Notes: generated by a model not told the origin, from the sequence alone. A stretch of 64,000 nucleotides of DNA from Lycocorax pyrrhopterus obiensis (GCA_014706295.1 JACSVZ010000008.1:1747376-1811375), one strand, 5' to 3'; numbered from the stretch's first letter, positions 12,902-26,313 are shown. Translations and numbers: made by a program.

Positions 12902-13404
12902 CTGTGGAGCAAACCAGGTCCAGCTGGTGAGACTTCCTGAACTCAGAATCTCCTGAAAAGAATCTCCCAAAAGGTTTTAAGCAAGGCTTAGGATAAAACA
13001 TATAAGCAGCAGAATTATCCGTGTGCTAGGAGTAATTACAGGAACTTCAGCTTCAGAGCTACAGCCTGAAAGGCTCACAAGTAAAATTAAGAGAAAAAGT
13101 GAAGAAATACTGCAAGACATCTATCACTCAGAAATAATACAGTTTGGGAAAGCTATAGGACTAAAACTATAATAACACAGCACGTTTGTAGAAGATAAAA
13201 AGGCCCCATGCCTTATTTACAATCAGAAATTGTCGTGGTTTTACCCAAAGTACACATTAGCAACAGTTCACCTCTTCTTTCTTCCTTTGTTTAGTGAAGA
13301 AACACCATGAGTAGCCAATATTTTGTTTAAAACACTCAAAAATATTCCCATTTTCACAGAGGAACTGCTGCATGAGCTTTCCTTTGCAAAACTAAAATCT
13401 TGGT

Positions 13405-13415
13405 GGGGGGGGGGG
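13405..13415. repeat. Homopolymer run of 11 G
   Basis: An uninterrupted G run inside intron 7. Confidence 0.9.
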
Positions 13416-13890
13416 AATATGGGCCATGAATTAAATCTCACCCTCGTAACCTAATGTTACACTGACAGAAAAAAGATCAATTTTTAAATTTGTTTTTATT
13501 TATGCTGTTTAATATCATCATCTATGTAAGATGGAGAGTCCATTGCTCTAAATTGGATTGGACGTGTATTTTTTTTTCCTATTTTGCAGTCCACTCAGTT
13601 CTTGCACCAGCTTCACATTTAGAGTAAATGTGGGAATTTCTGCATTCAGCTTTCTTCACGGTCAATGATGAAAAACAATTCCAGCTACAAGGAGCAGCCT
13701 TCATCATCAACTAAACCATTTCTCCATTCCTCCAGTAAGTGCCTCTGAGACATTCTGGATCAAAGCAGATACAGAGTAATTAATTTCCAGAAGTATCTTC
13801 AGGATGCAAGGACAACAAAGCACTGATAATGTAATCAGAGGAATGCGATTGCACAGTGCACACGACAGAGAGAATTCAGTGCAGCCTGTG

Positions 13891-14775
13891 GGGTTATAGA
13901 GTCCCACAATGGTTTGGGTTGGGAGGGACCTTAAAGCCCATCCAGTGCCACCCCTGCCATGGGCAGGGACACCTTCCACTGTCCCAGGCTGCTCCAAGCC
14001 CCAATGTCCAACCTGGCCTTGGGCACTGCCAGGGACAGGCTGTGCTTTATGGCTTTTCTCAGCACTAGGAGCTGAATGGGCAGCAGGAAGAGCATTCCCA
14101 GCAGGGCAGGGAGGGATCCTGCCCCTCTGGGCAGCCCTGGAGGCACCTCTGGAGTGCCGTGTCCAGCTCTGGATCCTCAGCACAGCAGGGCCAGGGAGCT
14201 CCTGGAGCGGGGCCGGCGGAGGCTGCGCAGCTGAGGAAGGGCCTGGAGCATCTCGGTGCCCAGGAAAGGCTGAGGGAGCTGGGGCTGCTCAGCCTCGAGA
14301 GGAGCCCCAGCTGAGAGGGGCCCTCAGCCCTAATGTCCAACCTGGCCTTGGGCACTGCCAGGGATCCAGGGGCAGCCACAGCTTCTCTGGGCACCCTGTG
14401 CCAGGGCCTGCCCACCCTCCCAGGGAACAATTCCTTCCCAATATCCCATCCATCCCTGCCCTCTGGCACTGGGAAGCCATTCCCTGTGTCCTGTCCCTCC
14501 AGCCCTTGTAAAGAGTCTCTCTCCATCTTTCCTGCAGCTCCTTCAGACCCTGGGAGGCCACAGTGAGGTCACCCCAGAGCTTCTCCTCTCCAGGCTGAAC
14601 AATCCCAGCTCTCCCAGCCTTTCCTCCCAGCAGAGCTGCTCCATCCCTCTGACCATCCTGAAGCCTCCTCTGGACTCTCTCCAGCAGCTCCAGGCCCTCC
14701 CTGTGCTGGGCCCCAGGGCTGGGGCAGCTCTGCAGGTGGGGTCTCACCTGAGCACAGGGGCACTGGGGCAAGGAG
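13891..14775 (-). mobile_element. CR1 LINE, interrupted by a second CR1 fragment (14036-14331)
   Basis: The 3' end lies at the left (tggtttgggttgggagggac). The core reads on through gctccaagccccaatgtcc to 14035 and resumes at 14332, repeating 33 bp (aatgtccaacctgg ... gccaggga at 14003-14035 and 14332-14364). It is then continuous to the 5' side (tctcacctgagcacaggggc). Confidence 0.9.
14036..14331 (+). mobile_element. CR1 fragment of a second subfamily inserted in the minus-strand CR1
   Basis: Most of this 296-bp segment is the reverse complement of 41171-41400 (for example gagcggggccggcggaggct and ctcgagaggagccccagctg), so it lies in opposite orientation to the CR1 around it. A 33-bp direct repeat flanks it. 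Confidence 0.8.
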
Positions 14776-15594
14776 CATTGAGCCACTCCCGGAGCCTGGC
14801 TGCTGCTGGCAGAATGTTGAACATGCCACAAAATATGTAAGAAAAGAGGCTGCAAAATGTATCTGCACTTCTGTGCCAGAAAGATGACAGGAATATGAAG
14901 GTGTGAATTCAGGATCTCCTGTTGCTGCAGAGCAAATATCATTTCCCACGAACGACGATGTAGCACAACAGCCATAAACAACGAAGGACAAGTTTTCATT
15001 TCAGTTGTTATCAGAAGGACAAAAAGGGAAAAAAAGCTCTCACAGCCCTCAAGGGCACCAAAACCCCACTCTGATGACAGATACCTGAGATACAGTTTAT
15101 ACATCACTTTTCTTCTCAGCGCGTGCTCTCCCCTGCCAGCCACCCTGGAAAATGCACGTATCCACTCTCCGCACACTTGTGATATGACTTGAAGGAAAAA
15201 TCACCTCTTTATAACAAAATGCATTTCAGACCTGAAGGATTCAATGAAACTGCGTCCATTAAACTCATCTGAGTGCAAATAAGCCTTGCCAGCTTTGCTG
15301 GAAAATGGACATTTATTGCCACGAGACTGCACTTTTCTGCCTGCGCTGCGCTGCACATTTGCAAGTTGCTCCTTGGGCCAAAAAGGTTTGCTTGTCACAC
15401 TCTGAGCAAGCTTTTTTAACCAGTAATAACATGCCTGAGCTTTCAACAGCCTGGATAAATCTTAAATTAGATCTTCAGCAGAAGAGGATTTATTGGAGCT
15501 GGTGTTTCAGCAAGGCTCTGCCTTTCCTTGGGAAGGAAACTAAACCCGCACCTAAATCAGGGGCATAAATGGCCTTCAAGAGATTTATACTCAC

Positions 15595-15705
15595 ATTTGC
15601 TTGAACAATGACAAAATAACGAGTCTTTTCTTCGTAATTTAGTCTTTCCCTCAGAACTACTGCTCCGGACAAAGTGAGAGGAATATCAAAGGTCCTGTTG
15701 GAAGC
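15595..15705 (-). CDS. PCDH15: PCDH15 coding exon (human exon 7 equivalent): middle of EC2
   Basis: This 111-bp minus-strand exon has 37 codons, phase 0 at both ends. It reads [20 protein letters not shown], then [17 protein letters not shown]. The acceptor is cgtttgcag/GCT and the donor AAT/gtgagt. [16 protein letters not shown] is the cadherin LDYE-type strand of EC2 and matches remembered PCDH15 (LNYEDKTRYFVIIQAN). NRT is a possible N-glycosylation sequon, in the place of NDT in the remembered mammalian protein. The length equals human c.595-705. Intron 6 on its 5' side is only 1758 bp and intron 7 on its 3' side 2693 bp, so this part of the gene is compact compared with the very large human introns. 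Confidence 0.96.
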
Positions 15706-16334
15706 CTGCAAACGAGAAAACAACACAATAAAATTGAACGTACCTCGAAGTTAAGATGTGTTGTGGCTGGGCCACAACGGGTGATCCCTTGGCTGGAATT
15801 CCCAGGCCACATCTGCTCTTCAGATCAGAGATTATAAAGCTTTCTATGTTTTCTCCCCACCCAATTTCCTCCTGAAGAACCCCACAAAAATTGGTCTGTA
15901 TTGAACAGAATTCTCCTGGATTCTTTACGGATCCATGGCTGCTTCCAGCACAAAAGTCTGACTACTCTGCTTCTCTCCCCTTTGCCATCCTGAATTTGTA
16001 GTGGTTCGTTCAGAACAAATGCTCAAGTGGTAGAGATAAGAAATCCACATCATTGTACTTATCTGCTCTTTATTCTGCCTTTCATGAGGGCAATGAAGTG
16101 CTAAACAAGCAGAGAACATCAACATTTAGGTGCCAGTTCATGCATATGTTCCTACACAAGGAAATTCACATTTCAGGGTAAATGCAGTTGTTAAATCAGG
16201 TGAAATTCGATTTGTTCCGTGTATTTGCTGCCACAGACTCAGCTGACAAAGCTGGGGCAACAACTGGCAGGAGGGCACAAATTTCTGACCTGAGATCCAA
16301 TTGCAATTTCATTATCAAATTAATCTCATTAAAA

Positions 16335-16345
16335 CCCCCCCCCCC
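16335..16345. repeat. Homopolymer run of 11 C
   Basis: An uninterrupted C run in intron 6. Confidence 0.9.
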
Positions 16346-16757
16346 ATCTTTCCATGCCTCAATCTCCCAATGTAGAAGCGAGTTAATATTTAAGTATTTT
16401 GAACAGGCAACAGCAATACAAGATTCCAAACACAGCAGAGGGACACAGGAATATTATTTCTTTACATCACATAACAAGGCCTTTTTCCTCTAAAAGTCTA
16501 AACAACTGCTAGAATTGAAAATTTTATTTTTTTTACATATTTTTGTTATTATTGTTTTTCAGCAAATAAATGAGAATGAGTGTTAGATGCAGGTATCCGT
16601 GGTGGGCAGGAAAACAGAACTGGGAAGTGCATCCCAGACTAATGAATAACTGGAGACAGTCAGAGTTTGGCACTCATCTTTTGGGATAAAATATTCATCG
16701 TTCCCACCGAGGAGGGAAAATTCAATTAGGAGATTTATACTGAGGTGAAACAGAAAT

Positions 16758-16902
16758 CATGGAATCACAGATTTCATGGAATGGTTTGGGTTGGAAGAGC
16801 TCTTAAATCCCATCAAGTCCCACCCTTCCACGGGCAGGGACACCTTCCACCATCCTGGCCTTGGACACTTGCAGGGATGGGACAGCCACAACTTCTCTGG
16901 GC
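16758..16902 (-). mobile_element. Short CR1 LINE fragment
   Basis: Starts catggaatcacagatttcat, then ggtttgggttggaagagct, and breaks off at agccacaacttctctgggcg. It is 5' truncated to about 145 bp. Confidence 0.88.
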
Positions 16903-17068
16903 GTTAAGGAAAGTGAAATAATCCAGCTGCTGACAGCGAGGCAGTGAGAGGGAAGGTAAATTCATCTGTGGTTACAGGGCTCACGGGCAGAGAGGATACT
17001 CGACATGAAGGAGAACATTTCTTTATGTCCAACAGCAACCTCCTGTTCATTTGCTACTTTGTGTTATA

Positions 17069-17658
<590 letters not shown>

Positions 17659-19543
17659 ATTTTCCCCCCTAGCTCTGGTCTATAATGCATCAAGGGAGAA
17701 ATTCATTTTTTTTTTTTAAAAAAAAGACAAAGATGAGAAAAACACTCTCTAAAACTGAAAGAACCCATGAAATAAATATAGATTAAACCCAATAAAAGTT
17801 CCTTTTTCAGAATCAGGAAGGAAAACAAGGACGAGCTGCAAATGTAAACAGAACTTATTTGACAGCGTCTTCATGGCAACGTGAACAGAGCCAGATTAAT
17901 ATTGTTACGTGCAAACACAAACACCCAGAGAGCTTCATGGCTTTGAACAAACACAAGAGTGATTCTGTTGCTCCAATATTGCGTTGGCAGCAATTGAATA
18001 CCCATTAAATGATGTTTTGAAAATGAATCAATTTATAATTATCCTCACGCAGATAAATAGCACGAAATCAAGGCCCATTGAGAGCAACGACGGAAGATTT
18101 CTTGGGAGTCATCGTTTCTGAATTTTAATAATCAGGAAACTTTGCGAGTAATCAACCTGAAAGTGCAAAACAAATGAACAAACACTTGTGGATTCGGTAC
18201 AACCCGTGCTCCCTGCTGCTCTCATCACCCCCAAATTTGTGGCCCCTAAATTCCCAGAGTCTCACTGGCCTCTCTTCTTTTCTCCAGAATTTACACGAAG
18301 TTGCGGCACATATTTAAACCTAGAGGGCCTAAAAAGGTTTGAAATGTTGGAAGAAGAGCAGGGGGCAAAGGACAGAGTCATTGCAGCATGAGGTGCAGAT
18401 GTGGATGTTATTTCACGTTCCTGTTTTGTAGTGCTCACAGTAAAGCAAAGACTTAACTCCGCATTTCCTCCTGCACTCAGAGTTCCTGTTTTATTTATAA
18501 AGCTGCTAATTAAGGGTGTCATGGTTAGAAGAGTTCTCTGGGAAACATTTTCAGGGCTGAGAATACTGAATCTTTGAAATAAAACCCACCAATTCGAAGC
18601 CTTTTTATGGTAAAACAAGTGGGGCTTAATTTCCAATCCCACCACTACCCACACTTACACCACAGCTCTTTATGTTCATGTTTTGCTACAAACTTGACCT
18701 ACTTACTCCCGGAACAGGCAGCAGAAGTGCCGCATGTGGGTGTAGGAAGTTGACTGCACCCTCATGGGTTGGGATGTGGGGGGGAGAAGGGGACAGAAGA
18801 CCGAAGTAACCTGAAAACCAGCTGGGAAAAGTTCCAGGAGGGGTGGCAGGGGCCTTTCCCACCACTGCCGATGGGCTGCTCCTTGGCACCCACTCAGGCA
18901 CCCCCTCGTGGCCTCCTCAGCAGCTCAGGAGAGGAAAATCCAACGTTCCTGAGGGAAAACAGGGAGACCAGGCACCCACTGCCCACACAGGCGGGACAGA
19001 GGCGGTGGGGAACACTGAATTAACATCCTGCCAGCAACAAATACCCTGGGATGGGGACAGAGGGACAAACCAGCACTGTCCCCCATCCCAGCCCTCTGGC
19101 CCAGGCTCAGCATCACTTCTTAACTCCCAGCTCCTCTCATCCTCACTGTTTTCTCCTCATTCCTTGCTGCCACATGATGTTTTCCCCTCTCTTAACCCCC
19201 TTTTCCCTTCTCTTAGCCCTGTTTTCCTGAGGGCTGAGGGCTGGGATGTTCCCAGTGTTGGAGCCTGTGGATCCCTCAGCCCAGGGCAGCTCCCACCTCT
19301 CCTGACAGAGACCCCTCAGGCCCTGCCTGGGCACTGACACCCTTTAACTCGAAATAAGAGAGTTTAACCAATTAATCCCTGCTTAAACAATGGTCCCATG
19401 AGTGGAAAGAGCCAGGCACTGTCCTGGCTGGTCAGGGGGCGGCATGTGATGGAAATCTCCCAGGTTTCTGCTGCCCAAACAGGAAAAAGTCCTGGTGCTC
19501 CCAGATGGAGCCGAGAGGAGCAGCTCTGGAGACATCAGACATG

Positions 19544-20058
19544 TAGAATCCCAGAAGAGTTCACGTTGGAAGGGACATTAAGGGTCACCTAATTCCACCC
19601 CCTGCCATGGGCAGGGACACCTTCCACTGTCCCAGGCTGCTCCAAGCCCCAGTGTCCAACCTGGCCTTGGGCACTGCCAGGGATCCAGGGGCAGCCACAG
19701 CTGCTCTGGGCACCCTGTGCCAGGGCCTGCCCACCCTCCCAGGGAACAATTCCTTCCCAATATCCCATCTATCCCTGCCCTCCGGCACTGGGAAGCCATT
19801 CCCTGTGTCCTGTCCCTCCATCCCTTGTCCCCAGTCCCTCTCCAGCTCTCCTGGAGCCCCTTTAGGCCCTGGAAGAGGCTCTGAGGTCTCCCTGGAGCCT
19901 TCTCCTCTCCAGGTGAGCACCCCCAGCTCTCCCAGCCTGGCTCCAGAGCAGAGGGGCTCCAGCCCCTCCATGGCCTCCTCTGGACTCACTCCAACAGATC
20001 CATTCTGTATTTCTCATGTTGGGAATCCCAGAGCTGGACACTGTACTGCAGATGATGG
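19544..20058 (-). mobile_element. CR1 LINE fragment, about 515 bp
   Basis: Starts at tagaatcccagaagagttca, has the common core (gctccaagccccagtgtcc ... cccttgtccccagtccctctc), and ends on the 5' side near cagagctggacactgtactg. Confidence 0.93.
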
Positions 20059-20498
20059 TCCCATATTAAAAAAAATGACTTCTATTTAACACCATTAAAT
20101 ATTGTAAAAACGCTGTCCCATCCAAGCAGCCCAGGAGCTGACAGACACCCTGGAGCTGCTGGCACAGCTCCCACCTGCCCGTTCTGACAGGGTGCCGATA
20201 AACAGTGGCCAACATAAAAAGGCTCCAGCACTGCAAAGCACATTATTAAGTGATAACAAAGGAGACAGCTGCAAAAATGACACATCAGTAAACAGCAGAA
20301 CTCCAATTCCATGCTCTAACAGTAAAAGTCAAAAGCTAAAGTCTTGCATTTGATGGATTACACCCAGAAAAACTGACTGCAGATGTGCGGAGCTTCAGGA
20401 CACGCACGTTTCCATTTTATCTGAGTTTTCTTTCATGCAACACAAATGATACTAGAAAAGAACACTGGGGAAAAAGAATCCTCTCCACTCCTTCATGC

Positions 20499-20638
20499 CA
20501 GAGCTCCAGGAGTGTTTGGACACCGCTCTCAGGGATGCACAGGGTGGGATTGTTGGGGTGTCTGTGCACGGCCAGGGGTTGGACTGGATGATCCTGGTGG
20601 GTCCCTCCCAGCTCAGGAGATTCGGTGATTCTGTGATT
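20499..20638 (+). mobile_element. CR1 LINE fragment
   Basis: Reads cagagctccaggagtgtttg, then gggattgttggggtgtctgt, ttggactggatgatcctgg, and ends ttcggtgattctgtgatt, a CR1 3' terminus. Related to the copy at 34683-34867. Confidence 0.88.
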
Positions 20639-20934
20639 TCCAGCCTGCTCAAGATCTCACTTTAGAGATTCCTGCGGCCTTTAGAAAAACTCAGATGAGC
20701 TCTTAACTCAATACTCCAAATCCACTTCCAGTCACGTGGGAGAGGCCCTCAGCATTCCAAGCCACACAAAATTTGTACACAGAGACCTCAGCATGGTGCT
20801 GATTTTTACTCTGGTATTTCCCATCAGCCAGCCGTAACACATTTTCCCACAGCTGGTGAGGGATTTCTGAGAGACTGCTGTCACTTCCTTGTTGGAACAA
20901 CAAGGAGGAACTCAGTTCCCCTAATAAAATGGGA

Positions 20935-21118
20935 GAACTGGAGCAAAGGAGGCTCAGGGGGGACCTTGTGGCTCTGCACAACTCCCTGACAGGAGGGGGA
21001 AGCCGGGGGGGGTCGGGCTCTGCTGCCAGAGAACAGGGACAGGACAAGGGGAAACGGCCTCAGGCTGGGCCAGGGGAGGCTCAGGTTGGATATTGGGAAA
21101 AATTCCTTTACTGAAAGA
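20935..21118 (+). mobile_element. CR1 LINE fragment lacking its 3' end
   Basis: Reads ggagcaaaggaggctcaggg, then cacaactccctgacaggagg, up to ggatattgggaaaaattcct. The match stops near 21118 although CR1 copies normally keep the 3' end. Confidence 0.85.
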
Positions 21119-24100
21119 GTGGAGTTTTGTTTCTCCGTAGGAACCTTTGGTACCTCCTAGGGAAAGGGCCTGAAGTTGTGCATCAAAGGGTTTTAACCAC
21201 GCTGAAAGTTTTTTACCTCATGCAAAACAAAACATTAGGAATGGCAAAGAAACAATTCCAGGAGTGCCAGCAACAGCCTGAGGATAATCATCTCCGTGGG
21301 AACTCAATCCAGTGGAAAAGAACCACAATGACAAGAAACAAGGAAGATTCCAAAGAGAATGCAATTAAACAAATAGAGAGGAGATGCACACAATAAATCT
21401 TCTTCTTCCACAGTCTACAGCTGTAACGCTTAAAAACTTCCTTCAGCGTGATTAATGGCTATTAGAAGTCGAGCTGCAGACAGGAACGTTCAGCTCTTCC
21501 AAAAAACATTTGGAAAATAAATTTCCCTATTATTGCCTATTTACAAAGTTAAAAATGAACATTTTTACAGAGTGGCCCCAAAGAGCAGAGCAAAGCAAGA
21601 TTTACAGTTAATCATCCTGAGCTAATGCTCTTTTGATGATGTCTACCTGCAGAGATTAATTATTTCGATACCACAAGGAAAAAGACAGGAATAATTACAC
21701 CACAAGAAATGAAAATTCAGCACAAGTTCTAATTCTCAACAGCCCAAACCCAAAGTTTTGAGATGACAGAAGTTCAAGAAAAGCACTTATTTTGCAAAGG
21801 ATTCCCATCTCTGCCAAATTAAAGGAGGAAAAAAAAGCCCCAAACCCAATAAACAAACCAACCCTGAAATTTTGGGTTGCAAGCAGCTCTAAGGTTATGT
21901 ACATTTAATAAATACTGACTTCAACAGTGTTCCAGGGACTCCACCTCCACTTCCAAACAGAATCTGCTATTAAATGCCCCTGACCTTCCCTGCAGGACTC
22001 AGGAAAGTGAAAAACTAAGACCAAAGAAAGTCAGTTTGATAAAGCCCAGGCAATGCAGAACTGGAGCCGTATTTAACTCAGATAAAAACGATCCAGATAA
22101 GTTGTGTTTAACACAAAACACAGACACCACCACTGGGCCTCAGCAGTACAAGATTTTGCTTCCTAATCCCTGTATTAGGCTCCATAAATTCAAACCCCTT
22201 GTGGCAACGCTGTAGATTTGCCTGTGGAATATTAACTGAGCTGCATAATTCTTGTGAATTTTAACCCAGCTGCAGAACTTTGGTTTAATACGGCAATAAC
22301 TCAAATCTTCAAGCCACCAATACGGTCAAATTCAGTCCCAGGCTAATGTCACTGTCAGGAGTTTTTCCTAACTGAGTAACAATGGGATGTTTTCACGTAA
22401 ATAAAAATATGTCATGCAAAATAACCAAGGGAATAACTCTGCAGAGGATTTCTCATTATCATAAAAATGGTGACATCAACATTCACTTGTTTTCACTTCC
22501 ATGAGGAGATTCCTAATGCTTTGGAGAGCAGCTGGAGTTGGCTGAGACACTTGGACTTGTAGAAGCATTAGGAAAGGAAAAGGAAAACTCGCCCCTAAAC
22601 GGTAGGGAAACAGAAACTCTGTTTTCAACTAAGACTTGAAAAAAATCAATTTCATTTGTAACTTAGTATGAATCTCAGCACTGCCACTCCCAGCTAAGCC
22701 ACCTCATCCAACAAACCTTCCAGCCTCCATCAACCCTGATGAGGACAAGCCCAGCTCCATGTGACACATCCATACTTTTAACAGAAGAAGTAAATCTTTA
22801 AAAAAATCTTAAAATCTTACAAAAAGTATTTCCTCAATGAACATGTAATGATGATTTTGATTCTTAGCTGCAAAAGCCACGTTTTCAAACTGCTCACGTG
22901 AATTTCTGTGCACATTTTAATTCAGGATCACCTTCACCCAAGGGTCTTCTATAGGTACAAGTGTGGGAATGATGGAAGGAAACACTTAAATCCCTAAGGA
23001 CCGTTGGACAATGGGCAGAATATTCCACAGACACTCTTTATGTCTTGAGATGTCTCAGGGTTCTGAGGGTCCAGATGAAGATGTCCGAAGCAGCAGAGTG
23101 AGAAATTATGGCACAAGATGCTGGGAAAAAAGGCTACAAAACACCTGGAGTAAGGAAGGAAAGGAGGGACCAGCATATCCATGTCCACGAGCAACTGGGA
23201 AAGGCAAAATTGGTCTGGAGCTGCTCCATACAGGATTTTACAGGTAACTCATCAGGGAAGCACTGCTGCATTTTTCCCAATCCTTGTGCTTTTCCTTGAG
23301 CATCTGCCAGGGCACTGGCAAAGGAAACACCCTGGATTAGGGGAGCTTTCAGTCTAACTCAGGACAGAGCGATCCCAATCAAGCATAAAAATCGAGATAC
23401 CAATATCCTTTTGGTATAAAGCCAAACAGATACTACTCTATCACATCCATCTCATTCTAAGCCTTCTGGAAAAATCCAGGCTTACTTTTAAACCACGTCT
23501 TTTTCTGTGCAAATGGAAACCACGTGTGAACCCGGGATTTATGGTGCTGTTTGCAACTACCCTCAGCTTCTCTGACAAACTCATCTTAATGTGTTGGGGA
23601 CAGTTCAAATATAAAGACAACTGGACGTAAAAACCATTCCATTGCTCCAAAATGCAATAAAATCTACCTCTCCTTGGAGTTGTTTCATGTTCCTTACGTA
23701 AGAGAAATTTCTGTACTTCTTGGTTTACAAGCAACCTGAGAACAGAAGCAAAAATGAACCACGAACCTTTCATCCCAGTGCATTCCCGTTGCTAAATTCA
23801 CCAGAGGCAGCACCAATTATGAGCAGAATAAACGAGCATTAAAACATTTAATCACTCATTAAAACCTTTGAGAGAGGCTGAGACGCTTTGTGAATTATTT
23901 TTTTTTTTGTTAATTAATTAATGAGAGCATGAACTCACTGGGTGCTGCTCAAGGGCACAGTGGTGCCATGTCAGATGTTATCCGTGGAACAGAGATAAAA
24001 TGAAAGGAAGAAATTAATTAAATCAGCGTGCAGCTGGTGGGAAGAGCAACAGTGCATTTTGCCCAGCAATAATTCCAATAAATGCTCGGTGTCCTCAGAA

Positions 24101-25616
24101 CGTTGCTCCATTTCTGAACGCAAATAATTGGGAATGGTGCATTTTGCATCGCTCTGCCTTTTGGACTTCTCCCTAATCAGGGAAAATCCCTGTTTTCCTA
24201 GCACTGCCACACTCCCTGCCTTTGGTTTTACTGCAAAAACGATGCAGGTTTTGGAGGTGATCTGGGCCCTGCAGCACGACCCACACAGGCACTTCAGGCT
24301 GGGGTTGATGCTGCCTTTACTCCAGACCAGAACCGTTCCTGCACTGGCTCTGTAAAACCAGAGAAATTCCATAGCCACGTAAAGGCCAGTTTGGAAGCCA
24401 CGTGCAAGCCCATGGACGACATTCCTGGTGCTCCCAAATCCTGGTGAGAAGTCACACGGGCACCTGGGTCGCCAAAACTTTGTCTGAAGGGAAATGGTTT
24501 TAATTTAAAACTGGCAAGTTTGAAAAACCTGTTTCTCCTTATCTCAGTTGCAGGTCCAACATAATGTGTGGATTCGGGGGGTTTTTCCTCCACGCTTTTG
24601 GGTTAATTAGGCCCAAACTCATCAATGTCCCACCCTTTTCCCAGGGCAATGAGCTGTCCTGCACATGTGTGGTCACAGAGAGCAGAGACAACACAAGGAC
24701 ACACTGAAAAGCTGAATCTCCAAAACACAACAAAAAAGGAAATGTCTTCAAATCAATTCTATTAAAATCAAAGCAGTCGTGCTCTTTCACAAACCCCCAC
24801 CCCACAAACCAAACCCCATCGGGCTGCATATTTAACATAATTTATTTTTTAAATGCAACTCTCCTTCATTCAGTCTTCACCTGCACAAAACTGACCCATC
24901 TTTCCATTTTCCATGTAATTTCAGCCCACATATTTCCATTAGTTCATGTAAGTCCCTGTTTCTACTAATTACTAAAGCCCTGAGATGCTAACCCTGAAAA
25001 TACAGACTTTTTGTACTGCTTATTGGCAGATTACTCCGTCCTTAACAGAATGAAAAACTTCACTGGAAAGTGAAATGAAGTTGTACCAGCTCAAGAAAAA
25101 AATGATTTTTTCCCTCAAATAACACAGTGAAGTCCAATCCCCAGCTCTCTATTCCAAAAAAACATAACATAATAAATAATATAAAATAAACTAATTCATT
25201 TCACAGGAATTATTTAACACAGAGCAAGAGCAATCTGCACTTTGCCAAGATTCAATAGTGTTAATAAACCCTTTTAAACTGTTTTTTTTTACTTTCTTTT
25301 CTTCATACATATATTTGTTTTACTTCCAGGTTTGTTGTTAAAAGTGCTGCAATTTAACAGAAATCAACGCTCCTTTCATGAAGACACTGCTTAAGATTTG
25401 GGTGTCTTCTGCAATATTCCTGGTGGAAAATGTGCTGGTCTTTGTATTCCTTACGGAAAAGCAGGAAAACTGAAGCCTGCTGAAGTGATGAGTGGCACGA
25501 ATACCAGGGATTTGAAAGCAACCAGATTTTTTGGGTTTTCAAAGGAGAGGCACTAAAAGCTGGAATTGACAGCGACCCCACCCAAAGGAGAAGGAGGAGA
25601 ATGAGGCAGCTCTGAC

Positions 25617-25772
25617 CTCGTTGACGGCCACGTGGTAGCGCTGCTGCTGGAACTGCGGAGAGTTGTCGTTGCGGTCCCGCACCACGATCCGGACCTCGTG
25701 GTTGATGACGGTGCCGACCTTCTTGTTCACACACTGCACCTGCACCACGATGGACTGGATGGACACCGGCGG
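25617..25772 (-). CDS. PCDH15: PCDH15 coding exon (human exon 5 equivalent): end of EC1, EC1-EC2 linker
   Basis: This minus-strand exon is 156 bp, 52 whole codons, phase 0 at both ends. It reads [20 protein letters not shown], then [20 protein letters not shown], then [20 protein letters not shown] is the classical calcium-binding cadherin linker (DxNDNxP) between EC1 and EC2. The acceptor is gcccttgcag/CC and the donor GAG/gtcaga. The length equals human c.319-474. EC1-EC2 is the region that makes the handshake with cadherin-23, so this stretch is normally under strong constraint. Residues after the DRNDNSP linker ([11 protein letters not shown]) differ more from remembered mammalian sequence (TFKHESYYATV) than the rest does. 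The exon is distinctly GC-richer than its intron surroundings. A plus-strand frame through it is an antisense shadow. Confidence 0.96.
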
Positions 25773-25850
25773 CTGCAAGGGCAAAGAGCTTGTGACAAAG
25801 GGACCTGGAAAATGCCTCCTGTTTGAGCCTTTGGTTCATCGTCATTGGAA

Positions 25851-26313
25851 TTCATCGCATCCCAGAAGGGTTTGGGTGGGAAGGGACCTCAAAGCTCATC
25901 TCATTCCACCCCCTGCCATGGGCAGGGACACCTTCCACTATCCCAGGCTGCTCCAAGCCCCAATGTCCAACCTGGCCTTGGGCACTGCCAGGGATCCAGG
26001 GGCAGCCACAGCTTCTCTGGGCACCCTGTGCCAGGGCCTGCCCACCCTCCCTGGGAACAATTCCTTCCCAATATCCCATCCATCCCTGCCCTCTGGCACT
26101 GGGAAGCCATTCCCTGTGTCCTGGCCCTCCATCCCTTGTCCCCAGTCCCTCTCCAGCTCTCCTGGAGCCCCTTTAGGCCCTGGAAGGGGCTCTGAGCTCT
26201 CCCTGGAGCCTTCTCCTCTCCAGGTGAGCACCCCCAGCTCTCCCAGCCTGGCTCCAGAGCAGAGGGGCTCCAGCCCTGGGAGCAGCTCCGTGGCCTCCTC
26301 TGGACTCACCCCA
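25851..26313 (-). mobile_element. CR1 LINE fragment, 463 bp
   Basis: Starts gcatcccagaagggtttggg, continues through the common core, and ends at gtggcctcctctggactcac. Same subfamily as 19544-20058 (ccagtccctctccagctct). Confidence 0.93.

Larger units (their letters stand above)
12902..15594 (-). other. PCDH15: PCDH15 intron 7
   Basis: A complete 2693-bp intron with GT...AG ends on the minus strand. Its middle is occupied by a minus-strand CR1 (13891-14775) with another CR1 fragment inside it. A run of 11 G lies at 13405-13415. The other parts (12902-13890 and 14776-15594) show no coding signal. Confidence 0.9.

Noticed and set aside
14289..15176. 295-codon minus-strand frame
   Set aside because: Most of it is CR1 sequence read through; the rest is unique intron. 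No CR1 ORF motif in frame.
18680..19340. GC-richer block in intron 5 as a possible exon or gene
   Set aside because: Frames on both strands, no domain, no splice structure that continues a PCDH15 frame.
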